Below are positions 1 through 7,952 of a stretch of DNA of 64,000 bases, piece by piece (position 1 is the first letter of the stretch; each line of letters starts with the position of its first letter). Under the pieces are notes generated by a model, which saw nothing but the letters and a program-made list of their open reading frames with translations, was not told the DNA's origin and made no database searches. Both the position numbers and the translations under genes were made by a program. The stretch covers positions 62,001 through 126,000 of the forward strand of contig JAEUUA010000004.1 of the NCBI GenBank assembly GCA_016787755.1, written 5' to 3'. This DNA comes from Cyclobacteriaceae bacterium (GTDB lineage: Bacteria; Bacteroidota; Bacteroidia; Cytophagales; Cyclobacteriaceae).

Positions 1-756
1 AACGGCAGTATCCATAAAACCAATCCACGCACCACTGCTTACAATGTTTTGATCTTTGGGAAGATAAGAGCCATACGTAATTAGAATACCCCAACCCACC
101 GAGAGTGAAAAGAACGCTTGCCCTAAAGCGGAGAGAATAACTGCACCATTTATTTTTGTGAAGTCTGGTGTGAGGTAATATTTAACACCTTCCATTGCCC
201 CATCAAGTGTAAGACTTCGCAGCATCACCAGGAAAACCAGAAGAAATAAAACTGGCATTAATATTTTGGATGCTTTTTCAATACCACCAGCAACCCCCCC
301 TAACACGATGGCAATGGTGGCTATCATAAATACAGCAAAAAACGGGATTACATATACCGGAGCACTTCTAAAGGTTTCGAAGTCTTTAATGAAGTCGGTG
401 AATTCACTTACAATATACCCGATCGTCCAACCAGCAATTACTCCGTAGTAACTAAGTACAAAGAAGCTTACGCAGAGTGCCAACACGGCACCCATAAAAA
501 CCCAAAACTTATTACCACCGGTTCCCTTAAAAGCTCCAATGGTATTTCGACCGGTGATGCGGCCAAGGGCAACTTCATTATAGATTAATGGTAACCCTAT
601 GAGGATCACGCAAAGCACATACATAAACACGAATGCTCCACCACCATTTTGGCCTACTACATATGGAAACCGCCAGATATTACCAAGCCCAACTGCTGAG
701 CCGGCCGCAGCCATAATAAAACCAAACTTTGAACCGAATTGACCCCGTGCTGACAT
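1..756 (-). CDS. Sodium-dependent NSS-family transporter, 3' part cut by window edge
   Basis: The first 252 codons are present and the reading frame is open to the window edge. The protein should be an inner-membrane symporter of the neurotransmitter:sodium symporter (SNF) family, which takes up amino acids or related solutes with Na+. Residues 16-32 carry the family's TM1 signature ([14 protein letters not shown]), whose unwound segment binds sodium and substrate in LeuT. Several further hydrophobic segments follow. The ATG at 754-756 directly precedes this first helix, so the start is well placed. The substrate cannot be told from the sequence. The gene is read away from the reductase at 848, on the same strand, with a 91-base gap. 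Confidence 0.9.
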   Translation of the reverse strand, partial: MSARGQFGSKFGFIMAAAGSAVGLGNIWRFPYVVGQNGGGAFVFMYVLCVILIGLPLIYNEVALGRITGRNTIGAFKGTGGNKFWVFMGAVLALCVSFFVLSYYGVIAGWTIGYIVSEFTDFIKDFETFRSAPVYVIPFFAVFMIATIAIVLGGVAGGIEKASKILMPVLFLLVFLVMLRSLTLDGAMEGVKYYLTPDFTKINGAVILSALGQAFFSLSVGWGILITYGSYLPKDQNIVSSGAWIGFMDTAV

Positions 757-847
757 AAATATTAGGTTAGGTACTTGTTAAGTTTCAAGTTTAACAAATT
801 ATCCTGACTTACGCTTACAACCTTGCCTTACTGGCATAATTACCTAT

Positions 848-1744
848 TTAGCTGAGCAACTGCGAAGCCAACACACCAAGACCTTCACGCAAACTGTGGG
901 GCTGATAGCCTAATTCCTTTTTTGCTTTCGCGATAATGAACCCGGTTTTAAGGGGGCGAACAGCGGGTTGTTTAAACGTACTTGAATCTGTGACTTTGAT
1001 TAACGATTTATCAAGCTTAAAGAAATCCGCGGTTTCCTGTGCGATGTCATAGGGTGTCATCATTTCTTCACCTGAGATGTGATAGATGCCCGTTGCTTTT
1101 TGGGAAGCTGCAAGATAACAGCCCATCGCAAGATCTTCGGCTAACGTAGGCGTGCGCCACTGATCGTTTACAACATGAATCGTTTTTCCCTCCTCCAGAC
1201 TTTTCTTTACCCACAACACAATGTTGCTTCTGCTTAAATCAGGCGTAACACCAAACACGAGCACCGTGCGAAGTATTGCCCAATTGAGTTTGCTTTTTTG
1301 AACGATCTGTTCACCGGCTAATTTGCTTTCGCCATAAAAGTTAACGGGTTTTGGTTTTGCGGTTTCATCCAAGGGTCCATGTGAGCCATCAAAAATAAAA
1401 TCGGTGGAAACATGAACCAGGTGAATGTTATTTTTTTCGCACGCTTCAACTACATTCTCTACACCAATTACATTGGCGGTCCAGCATTGCTCACGCTCTG
1501 TTTCACATTGATCCACCTGCGTCATGGCAGCTGTGTTAATTACAATATCCGGTTTCTCGGAAGAAAGAACTTCCATGGTTTGATCATGATGGGTAATATC
1601 CAATTCAAGAAACTGAACCATTGGAGGCAGCTCGGTAATTTGTTTACGAGCCGTGGCAATAGTAGTTACTCCAAGGGTTTTACTTAGCTGTTGAATTAAT
1701 TTATAGCCAAGTAGTCCGTTGGCACCGGTTACCAGAATTTTCAT
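848..1744 (-). CDS. RmlD-like NAD(P)-dependent sugar-nucleotide reductase (SDR family)
   Basis: This 298-residue extended short-chain dehydrogenase resembles dTDP-4-dehydrorhamnose reductase (RmlD). Residues 7-13 (GANGLLG) are the Rossmann GxxGxxG nucleotide loop, S113/T114 sit in the STDFIFDG catalytic strand, and Y137/K141 form the YxxxK catalytic pair (YGESK). RmlD reduces dTDP-4-keto-rhamnose, but no rmlA, rmlB or rmlC lies nearby, so the real substrate is open. Its start codon overlaps the stop of the upstream cyclophilin by one base (TAATG), so the two are translationally coupled as the last genes of a minus-strand operon. Confidence 0.8.
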   Translation of the reverse strand: MKILVTGANGLLGYKLIQQLSKTLGVTTIATARKQITELPPMVQFLELDITHHDQTMEVLSSEKPDIVINTAAMTQVDQCETEREQCWTANVIGVENVVEACEKNNIHLVHVSTDFIFDGSHGPLDETAKPKPVNFYGESKLAGEQIVQKSKLNWAILRTVLVFGVTPDLSRSNIVLWVKKSLEEGKTIHVVNDQWRTPTLAEDLAMGCYLAASQKATGIYHISGEEMMTPYDIAQETADFFKLDKSLIKVTDSSTFKQPAVRPLKTGFIIAKAKKELGYQPHSLREGLGVLASQLLS

Positions 1745-2613
1745 TATTGCGAAGGGAATTTATACCCATATTTTTCGGTAATCCTTTTCCGAGGCATCTC
1801 TTCAACAGTAACTGTCATGCGTACATCTTCTACCGGGCGATTTCTGCCGTCTACTTGCACACCCGCAATTTTATCAATCACATCCAGGCCACTGATTACT
1901 TTTCCAAATACTGTGTATTCGCCATCTAAATGAGGGGCACCGCCTACCGTTGTGTAGGCTTTTAGCTTTTCTTCTGAAATCTCCTTGTAAATTTTGATTC
2001 CGGTTTGTTTTTCTAATCGGGGAACCAAACTATAAATTTTATTTTGGTAGCCTTGCATATCGCCCGATATGTATATTTGGTTGAGCGAATCGATCAAAGG
2101 TTGACTGGCAGGATTTAGCATCATTTGTTGAAAGGCAGTATTCAATTTTGCCTGGTCAATTCTAAGCACTTCTGCTTCTGAAGGTGACGTAACACGACCC
2201 TGTACAATATAAAATTGACTTCCACTGGAAGCTTTCGCTGGATTAACTTCATCGGGCTGGCGCGCTGCAGAGAAAGCTCCCTTTTCATGAAAGAATTTTG
2301 GATTAAATTCCGCATCAACGGTAAAACCAGGACCACCTGTACCTAAGGGTTGACCCGGTAAAGCATGCTTGGAATCAGGATCTCCCCCTTGAATCATGAA
2401 TCCTCCCATCACCCGATGGAAAAGTAAACTATCAAAGTAATGTTCTTTTGCCAGCTTAATAAAGTTTTCCTTGTGCTTAGGAGTTTCATCATATAGAATG
2501 GCAACCATATCACCCTGTTTGGTTTTGATGGTTACTAAATAATCAGACTTGGATGAGCATTGAGTTAAAAAGGCAAACGCTGAAAGCAAGAGAATATAGA
2601 GAATTCGTTTCAT
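1744..2613 (-). CDS. Cyclophilin-type peptidyl-prolyl isomerase lipoprotein
   Basis: The protein (289 residues) begins with a lipoprotein signal whose lipobox ends LTQC, putting the acylated cysteine at position 19. The cyclophilin fold follows, with FHRV (catalytic arginine 67) and GGFMIQGGDP in the active site and GSQFYIVQG and FGKVISG further on. It should isomerise Xaa-Pro bonds in periplasmic proteins. About 70 mostly helical residues are inserted between the GSQFYIVQG and GGAPHLDGEY strands, making it longer than a minimal cyclophilin. It lies between holB (16-base gap) and the reductase (one-base overlap). Confidence 0.9.
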   Translation of the reverse strand: MKRILYILLLSAFAFLTQCSSKSDYLVTIKTKQGDMVAILYDETPKHKENFIKLAKEHYFDSLLFHRVMGGFMIQGGDPDSKHALPGQPLGTGGPGFTVDAEFNPKFFHEKGAFSAARQPDEVNPAKASSGSQFYIVQGRVTSPSEAEVLRIDQAKLNTAFQQMMLNPASQPLIDSLNQIYISGDMQGYQNKIYSLVPRLEKQTGIKIYKEISEEKLKAYTTVGGAPHLDGEYTVFGKVISGLDVIDKIAGVQVDGRNRPVEDVRMTVTVEEMPRKRITEKYGYKFPSQ

Positions 2614-2629
2614 ACTAAGTTGTTGAATT

Positions 2630-3754
2630 TTAAGGGTTAATCGTTTTAGCTACTTGGAGTGACAAATCTAAAAAAATCATTTTGGCGCTGCCATTTCGTT
2701 CCAGATGATAATGCGCATTTGTAAACAATGTATTTATTTTTTCCACCTTTTCGGTATTCATAATCTTGCTAAAGTCCTTTACGAATTTTGCCTCTCCGCT
2801 TTTTATCCGGCTAATGGCATCGGCACCAGCATAGTGAAGTAGTGTTTCGCGCATCATGCTCAATCCATATTGAAATAAATTGCGCTGGCTGAGTTTGTCC
2901 AGTTGATGAAAGTCTTCAGAGTAGACAACTAGGCCGGCATAATTTCTTTTATAGCACAAGCGCATCCAGTCAGCAAACCGATCCTGAAAATGATCTTCTT
3001 CGGTGTCAACCAATTTAATGGCCATCGTCAGATTGCCTTCTGCTAGCTGAATAATTTCCTGAAGCCGTGTTTCTTCAACAGAATGATTTTTTAATAAATA
3101 TTCTTTCAAATCCTCATCCGATAATTGAGGAACCTGTACCATTTGCGTGCGCGAAAGAATGGTAGGCAGCAAGCGCTCGGCAGCATTGCTTACCAAAAGA
3201 AAAAATGTGTTTGGTGGCGGCTCTTCTAAAATTTTTAAAATACTATTGGCAGCTGATGGGTTCATCAGTTCAGGTTGCCACATGATCATAATCTTAAACG
3301 GACTTTCGAACGGCTTTAGCGAAAGCGTTTTAATAATTTGTCGACCGGCTTCAACTGAAATGGATGCTTGCTTGTCCTCACCTTCATATTCATTGATCCA
3401 ACCAGAGACATCGTCAAAGGATTGAACGGAAAGAAAGTTGCGCCATAGCTTTAAGGTTTCTGCCTTTACTCTGTCAATATCCTCGTCTTTTTTAAAGGAA
3501 CGAAAAGGAAAAACAAACGTAGTATCCGGGTGAATGTATTTTAAACTTTTGCTGCATGCTCGGCAAACACCACACGCATCGGTTTCCCCTTTGTTTTCAC
3601 AATGCAAGTAATTGGCAAACGCTAAGGCAAGGGGTAAGTTTAATGCCCCAGGCAGTCCTAAGAAAAGTTGCGCATGCGCAACGTGATTGTGATTGACAGC
3701 ATCAATCAGTTTTGATTTTGTTTCGGCAAGCCCGGGAATGTCTGAAAATCTCAC
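2630..3754 (-). CDS. holB: DNA polymerase III delta' subunit
   Basis: This is the delta' subunit of the clamp loader (374 residues), a stator that works with DnaX and delta. The AAA+ P-loop is degenerate: residues 33-42 read GLPGALNLPL with no lysine, as expected for a subunit that does not hydrolyse ATP. A zinc module C-X8-C-X2-C-X2-C is intact at C52, C61, C64 and C67. ILKILEEPP and LPTILSRTQ are typical of the DnaX/HolB family. The start is GTG; no in-frame ATG is available upstream. It sits four bases after a 56-residue membrane protein in the operon. The other clamp-loader gene, dnaX, is about 19 kb away. Confidence 0.88.
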   Translation of the reverse strand: MRFSDIPGLAETKSKLIDAVNHNHVAHAQLFLGLPGALNLPLALAFANYLHCENKGETDACGVCRACSKSLKYIHPDTTFVFPFRSFKKDEDIDRVKAETLKLWRNFLSVQSFDDVSGWINEYEGEDKQASISVEAGRQIIKTLSLKPFESPFKIMIMWQPELMNPSAANSILKILEEPPPNTFFLLVSNAAERLLPTILSRTQMVQVPQLSDEDLKEYLLKNHSVEETRLQEIIQLAEGNLTMAIKLVDTEEDHFQDRFADWMRLCYKRNYAGLVVYSEDFHQLDKLSQRNLFQYGLSMMRETLLHYAGADAISRIKSGEAKFVKDFSKIMNTEKVEKINTLFTNAHYHLERNGSAKMIFLDLSLQVAKTINP

Positions 3755-3758
3755 CCTG

Positions 3759-3929
3759 CTAATTTTTATTTTTCGATAGCTTAGTTCGAAGCAATATGAC
3801 CATCACAAGAAAACCAACGAACCCAACTGCCGAAGAGACCAATGGCCAACCTCCCTTTTCTATAGTGCTAAGAAATATAATAAAGGAGAACAGCAACATT
3901 AATTTCGGGCCAACAAGTTTTTTCTTCAT
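3759..3929 (-). CDS. Small membrane protein, 56 residues, in the GlmU-like/holB operon
   Basis: An ATG-started frame of 56 residues fills the gap between the GlmU-like gene and holB, with 6 bases before it and a 4-base-class gap after it. It starts MKKKLVGPKL and is predicted to have two hydrophobic segments (around residues 10-21 and 31-47) separated by a short EKGGWP loop, ending with a basic tail LRTKLSKNKN. Hydrophobicity pattern, basic ends and tight packing all suggest a real inner-membrane miniprotein. No family is recognised. Confidence 0.6.
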   Translation of the reverse strand: MKKKLVGPKLMLLFSFIIFLSTIEKGGWPLVSSAVGFVGFLVMVILLRTKLSKNKN

Positions 3930-3935
3930 CGTGTC

Positions 3936-5123
3936 TTATTTCTTTTCCCACGCCCGAAAGGTTGCGGATTCGTTATAAACGGTTCTCAATATTTCTAAAT
4001 CCTCAGCACTTAATTCTAATTTTCTGCGTGCCATAGCTTTGGATGCTGTGTCTATCGCTTTATTAAGTTGAAAGGTAGTGAACCCCGCTGCACCACCCCA
4101 CGCAAAGGAAGGAATAAAGTTACGCGGATACCCATCCCCAAAAATACTGGCGCTAACACCCACCACGGTACCTGAATTAAACATCGTGTTGATACCGCAT
4201 TTACTATGATCGCCAAACATCAAACCACAAAAAATAAGTCCGGTGTCCTTAAAACCACCTTTGCCATAATTCCATAGCTTAATGTTTTCATAATTGTTCT
4301 TTAGGTTAGAGGTATTGGTGTCAGCGCCAACATTGCACCACTCACCAATTACGGAATTGCCCAAAAACCCATCGTGCGATTTATTACTATATCCAAAAAT
4401 AACTGAGTTACTTACTTCACCTCCAATTTTAGAAAACGGTCCCACGGTTGTATCACCTCGCACTTTTGCACCCATGTTTACATGCGACTCTTCACATAAT
4501 GCGAATGGTCCACGAATAATAGCCCCTTCGTGTACAAATGAATTTTTACCCAGATAGATTGGGCCGTTCTCAGCGTTGAGAATAGCAGCGCGCACTTGCA
4601 CTCCTTCTTCTAAAAATATTTGCCCGGGATTGTAAGCGCGTGTAAACGAATCCTGAATGCCAGCAGACTTTCGTCCTTTTGTAATTAGTGTAAAGTCTTC
4701 TCTAATCTGAGCACCGTTGTGTTGATAGATTTTCCAAACCTGATCAATTATCGTGATGGGGTTAGAAAACTCTTTTATAACACCTGTAATTACTTCAGGC
4801 ACTTCATCATCGGGCGTACGCACCGCAACAATCATGGAGTTGTGTGCAATCGCATCACCCACGTTGAGTTGTTTAATGGCCGCTACAAGATCAGCGTTAG
4901 GACACACTCCTCCATTAATCCAAATATTGTCGGTTTGATGATTAAGCGGAAATTTTTTGCTTAGATAATTTTCTGTAGCGAATGAAGGCTTTGCTCCCAG
5001 GTATTTTTCCCATTTCTCGGTCAATGTAAGGATGCCCACCCGTATTTCTGCAACAGGTCGGGTAAACGTAAAGGGCAACAGATTTTGACGGATGGTAGGA
5101 TTATCGAACAGAATCAAATTCAT
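3936..5123 (-). CDS. GlmU-like putative sugar nucleotidyltransferase (Bacteroidota alternative type)
   Basis: The 395-residue protein matches the Bacteroidota family annotated as GlmU-like: it opens with an unusual nucleotidyltransferase-like half carrying FTFTRPVAEIRVG instead of the classical GxGTRM loop, then has a left-handed beta-helix of hexapeptide repeats (roughly residues 170-330). It is thought to replace or complement GlmU in making UDP-GlcNAc from glucosamine-1-phosphate, but this is family-level annotation rather than proven activity. It is the first gene of the operon running to the RmlD-like reductase and is separated from rpmE by a terminator. Confidence 0.8.
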   Translation of the reverse strand: MNLILFDNPTIRQNLLPFTFTRPVAEIRVGILTLTEKWEKYLGAKPSFATENYLSKKFPLNHQTDNIWINGGVCPNADLVAAIKQLNVGDAIAHNSMIVAVRTPDDEVPEVITGVIKEFSNPITIIDQVWKIYQHNGAQIREDFTLITKGRKSAGIQDSFTRAYNPGQIFLEEGVQVRAAILNAENGPIYLGKNSFVHEGAIIRGPFALCEESHVNMGAKVRGDTTVGPFSKIGGEVSNSVIFGYSNKSHDGFLGNSVIGEWCNVGADTNTSNLKNNYENIKLWNYGKGGFKDTGLIFCGLMFGDHSKCGINTMFNSGTVVGVSASIFGDGYPRNFIPSFAWGGAAGFTTFQLNKAIDTASKAMARRKLELSAEDLEILRTVYNESATFRAWEKK

Positions 5124-5208
5124 GCTGCTAAAATAGGGTGATCACTTGCTATAGCCAAATGCATTTGGATGCTGTGTTCATTTGTATGGAATTTATTTGC
5201 AAATAAAA

Positions 5209-5231
5209 AAAGGTCTCGTTCGGAGACCTTT
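5209..5231 (-). terminator. Rho-independent terminator after rpmE
   Basis: A perfect 9-base stem (AAAGGTCTC / GAGACCTTT) with a 5-base loop is followed on the minus strand by a T-rich tract (TTTTTT merging into TATTT, positions 5210 down to 5201). It lies 28 bases after the rpmE stop and before the GlmU-like operon, so it should end the rpmE transcript. Confidence 0.75.
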
Positions 5232-5258
5232 GTATAAAACGTGTTAAGAATTTCTCTA

Positions 5259-5501
5259 CTATTTGCTGTATTTCTTTTTGAATTTTTCCACACGGCCAGC
5301 TGTATCCAAAAACATTTTTTTACCTGTATAAAAGGGGTGCGAAGCTGAGCTAACTTCCACTTTAATTACCGGATATTCCTTACCGTCTGTCCAGGTGATT
5401 GTTTCTTTCGGAACTGACGTTGAACGGCTCAAAAACTTGAAATCGCTTGTTGTATCCCAAAAAACCACATCTTTATACTCTGGGTGAATGCCTTTTTTCA
5501 T
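5259..5501 (-). CDS. rpmE2: 50S ribosomal protein L31, type B
   Basis: This 80-residue protein starts [16 protein letters not shown] and has the [21 protein letters not shown] block typical of L31. It contains no cysteine, so it is the zinc-independent type B (YkgM/YtiA-like) form. In Bacteroidota this is usually the housekeeping copy. It binds at the central protuberance of the large subunit. The gene stands alone, with a consensus promoter about 20 bases upstream and a strong terminator downstream. Confidence 0.95.
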   Translation of the reverse strand: MKKGIHPEYKDVVFWDTTSDFKFLSRSTSVPKETITWTDGKEYPVIKVEVSSASHPFYTGKKMFLDTAGRVEKFKKKYSK

Positions 5502-5521
5502 ATTTTCTTTATTAAGGACTG

Positions 5522-5551
5522 CAAAAGTAGGAAAATGTAGCCATTTGGCAA
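5522..5551 (-). promoter_or_regulatory. Bacteroidota-type sigma-ABfr promoter for rpmE
   Basis: On the minus strand, TTG (5551-5549) is followed by exactly 19 bases and TACTTTTG (5529-5522), matching the Bacteroidota -33 TTG / -7 TAnnTTTG consensus. The predicted start lies about 15 bases before the rpmE ATG, giving a short leader as expected for a ribosomal protein gene. Confidence 0.6.
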
Positions 5552-5567
5552 GGCGTAAATGCCCTAA

Positions 5568-5599
5568 TTTGTGAAGAATTTGACAAGGTTGTATTTTGG
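5568..5599 (+). promoter_or_regulatory. Possible promoter of the toxin-antitoxin operon
   Basis: TTTG (5568-5571) is followed after 20 bases by TATTTTGG, an imperfect -7 element. It lies 19 bases before the antitoxin ATG and diverges from the rpmE promoter. The partial repeat GGAACCAAAATGGAACC just after it (two GGAACC copies) could be the autoregulatory operator. Confidence 0.35.
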
Positions 5600-5617
5600 A
5601 ACCAAAATGGAACCGTT

Positions 5618-5857
5618 ATGGCTAATATCACGATCAAAAATATGCCCGATGAGCTCTACAAAATTGTTAAATTATTGGCAAAAAATCATCAAAGAAGTCT
5701 TAATAACGAGCTTATTTACAGAATTCAGAAGTCGGTTGGTTCAGAGCGAGTAGACCCTGAAAAGATAAGAGCCCAAGCCAAAGAATTCAGAAGCAGAATC
5801 AAGGTTAAGCTTTCGCCTGAGGAGATCGAACGTGCCATCAATTATGGTCGTGAATGA
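5618..5857 (+). CDS. FitA/VapB-type ribbon-helix-helix antitoxin
   Basis: The 79-residue protein starts with a short beta strand (ANITIKNMPDELY) and two helices, the layout of FitA-like Arc/MetJ ribbon-helix-helix antitoxins. The acidic/basic C-terminal tail (VKLSPEEIERAINYGRE) would wrap the toxin. It should neutralise the PIN-domain toxin encoded next and repress their shared promoter. Its TGA overlaps the toxin ATG (ATGA), a usual arrangement for such pairs. Confidence 0.85.
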   Translation: MANITIKNMPDELYKIVKLLAKNHQRSLNNELIYRIQKSVGSERVDPEKIRAQAKEFRSRIKVKLSPEEIERAINYGRE

Positions 5858-6267
5858 TTATTGCAGATACAAACCTGATCAGCTATCTCTATTTCGAAAC
5901 TATTCATTCTGAATTGGCTAATGAAGTGCATAAGTTTGATGCTGAGTGGGCTTGCCCAACGTTGTGGAGGAGTGAATTTGTAAATGTGGTTTCACACTAT
6001 CTTAGGAGAAAAATAATAAATCACCAAGATGGCCTGGATGTTATCGACTTTGCTCAGCATACTGTTGGTGAGCGGGAGTTTACTGTTTCCTCATATGCTG
6101 TGTTCGAATTAGTCTCAAAGTCTGATTGCAGTTCTTATGATTGTGAGTTTGTGGCTTTGGCAATTGAATTGCAAAGTCAACTTGTTACGTTTGACAAGAA
6201 AATCCTCAAAGAATTTTCTGGAGTTGCAATTCATCCCAACGATTTTCTATTAGAAAAGAAAAAATGA
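5854..6267 (+). CDS. PIN-domain toxin (VapC/FitB family ribonuclease)
   Basis: This 137-residue protein has the four acidic residues of PIN-domain nucleases: D5 (IIADTNLI), E41 (WRSEFVNV), D96 (SSYDCEFVALA) and D114 (VTFDKK). VapC toxins cleave tRNA or rRNA in a Mg2+-dependent way; this target is unknown. The set of catalytic residues is complete, so it is probably active. It overlaps the antitoxin by 4 bases, and its own stop overlaps the ATG of the outer-membrane protein gene, tying a toxin-antitoxin pair into an envelope operon. Confidence 0.88.
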   Translation: MIIADTNLISYLYFETIHSELANEVHKFDAEWACPTLWRSEFVNVVSHYLRRKIINHQDGLDVIDFAQHTVGEREFTVSSYAVFELVSKSDCSSYDCEFVALAIELQSQLVTFDKKILKEFSGVAIHPNDFLLEKKK

Positions 6268-7943
6268 TACGATATTCTTTATTGATGGTAGGGGTTTTAA
6301 TCTGGAGTATACATAATACGCTTGCTCAAAGTACTAACGTAACCCTCAACGAGGACTACTATCATTGGATTGATCGCTACGAAATAAAGTCCGGCAAAAT
6401 TGTGCCTGGTTTTTTCACTTCCGTGAAACCCTACAAGCGCGATGCAATCATAAAATATCTTGACACGCTTGCCACCAAGGAATCCATCTTTTCATCCCGA
6501 AGCGATCAGTTTAATCTAACTTATTTGCGTAACGATAGTTGGGAGTGGAGTAAAGCCGAAACCAATACAAGTAAAAAACCAATCTTAAAAAGTCTCTACA
6601 AGAAAAAATCGGATTTAACATTTGTCGATAACCCTGAATTTGATTTACATGTTAGCCCCGTTCTGTATTTAAGCGGAGGATCTGATAGCCGATTAAGTAA
6701 TGCAGTCACTACGAATACGCGAGGCGTAGAGATACGAGGCATGATTGATCGCAAAATAGGCTTCTATACTTTTTTAGGTGAGAACCAATCGGTGTTGCCA
6801 TTATATGTGAAAGAGGAGGTAAGCCGCACCCGGGTAGTACCCCATGAAGGATTTTGGAAAGACTTTAATAAGAATGGCGTTGATTTTTTTCAAGTGCGCG
6901 GGTACATTGATTTTAATGTGAGTAAACACATTTACATGCAGTTTGGTAATGATCGCACGTTCATTGGCAATGGGTATCGGTCATTGATTTTTTCTGATTA
7001 CTCGGCACCTAATCTTTTTTTACGCACCAACGTGCGGGTATGGAAATTGAATTACCTCTTTCAAATTAATCGCATGGCTGCTGATGTTCGTCCGGGTGGT
7101 AACAAACGCTATCCTGAGAAGTTTATGGCTTTCCATCATGTCTCGTTTAACATTGGTAAAAAGTTAAATATTGGTTTATTTGAATCGGTTGTATTTAGTC
7201 CTAAAGATTCAGTAAATAATAATACATTTGACTTTAGTTATCTTAACCCAGTTATCTTCTATCGCGCTATCGAACAGCAATTTGGCAGCAGCGATAATTC
7301 CATATTGGGTGCAGATTTTAAATGGAATGCCTTTAAGAAAGTTTCTCTTTATGGACAATTTGTACTTGATGAATTTCTATTGAAGGAAATATTAGCCGGC
7401 AATGGGTGGTGGGCAAATAAATGGTCTGTTCAGGGAGGTATAAAATATATCGATGCATTAAACGTCTCTAACCTCGACTTACAAGTTGAATTTAATGCGG
7501 TACGCCCCTATACCTACTCACATTATTCTCAATATGGAAGTTACAGCAACTACCGTCAATCTTTAGCACATCCCTTGGGCGCTAATTTTACTGAATGGGT
7601 CGCCATGGTTCGCTATCAACCTATTCCAAGACTAAATGTTTTTGTTAAAGCGTTTTATGTGAAGACTGGTAAGGATGATGTAGGACAAAATTGGGGTCAG
7701 GATATTTTAAAAGGTTATCAAAATCGACAACAGGAATATGGAAACAAAATCGGACAGGGAAATACAAACACTATTTTCTTTGCAGACATTACAGCGTCTT
7801 ATATGGTAAAGCACAATCTTTTTATTGATGGCAAGCAAATCATTCGGCAGAGCAAAAGTGATCTTGCTGCGTATAATTCAAATACTTCACTTACTTCATT
7901 AGCTTTGCGCTGGAATATTCCTCAGCGACTCTATGATTTTTAA
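6264..7943 (+). CDS. Outer-membrane beta-barrel, Wzi/RemB-like
   Basis: The protein (559 residues) has a signal peptide ending near TLAQ and then alternating aromatic/polar strands to a C-terminal aromatic residue (F), as in outer-membrane barrels. The opening YHWIDRYEIKSGK and the mid-section QVRGYIDFNVSKHIYMQFGNDR recall Wzi-type capsule proteins and the gliding protein RemB of Flavobacterium; I cannot choose between them. It overlaps the toxin gene by 4 bases and is followed after 9 bases by an MsbA-like exporter, suggesting a role in export or surface display of a glycan or lipid. Confidence 0.65.
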   Translation: MIRYSLLMVGVLIWSIHNTLAQSTNVTLNEDYYHWIDRYEIKSGKIVPGFFTSVKPYKRDAIIKYLDTLATKESIFSSRSDQFNLTYLRNDSWEWSKAETNTSKKPILKSLYKKKSDLTFVDNPEFDLHVSPVLYLSGGSDSRLSNAVTTNTRGVEIRGMIDRKIGFYTFLGENQSVLPLYVKEEVSRTRVVPHEGFWKDFNKNGVDFFQVRGYIDFNVSKHIYMQFGNDRTFIGNGYRSLIFSDYSAPNLFLRTNVRVWKLNYLFQINRMAADVRPGGNKRYPEKFMAFHHVSFNIGKKLNIGLFESVVFSPKDSVNNNTFDFSYLNPVIFYRAIEQQFGSSDNSILGADFKWNAFKKVSLYGQFVLDEFLLKEILAGNGWWANKWSVQGGIKYIDALNVSNLDLQVEFNAVRPYTYSHYSQYGSYSNYRQSLAHPLGANFTEWVAMVRYQPIPRLNVFVKAFYVKTGKDDVGQNWGQDILKGYQNRQQEYGNKIGQGNTNTIFFADITASYMVKHNLFIDGKQIIRQSKSDLAAYNSNTSLTSLALRWNIPQRLYDF

Positions 7944-7952
7944 CTTCTTTAG

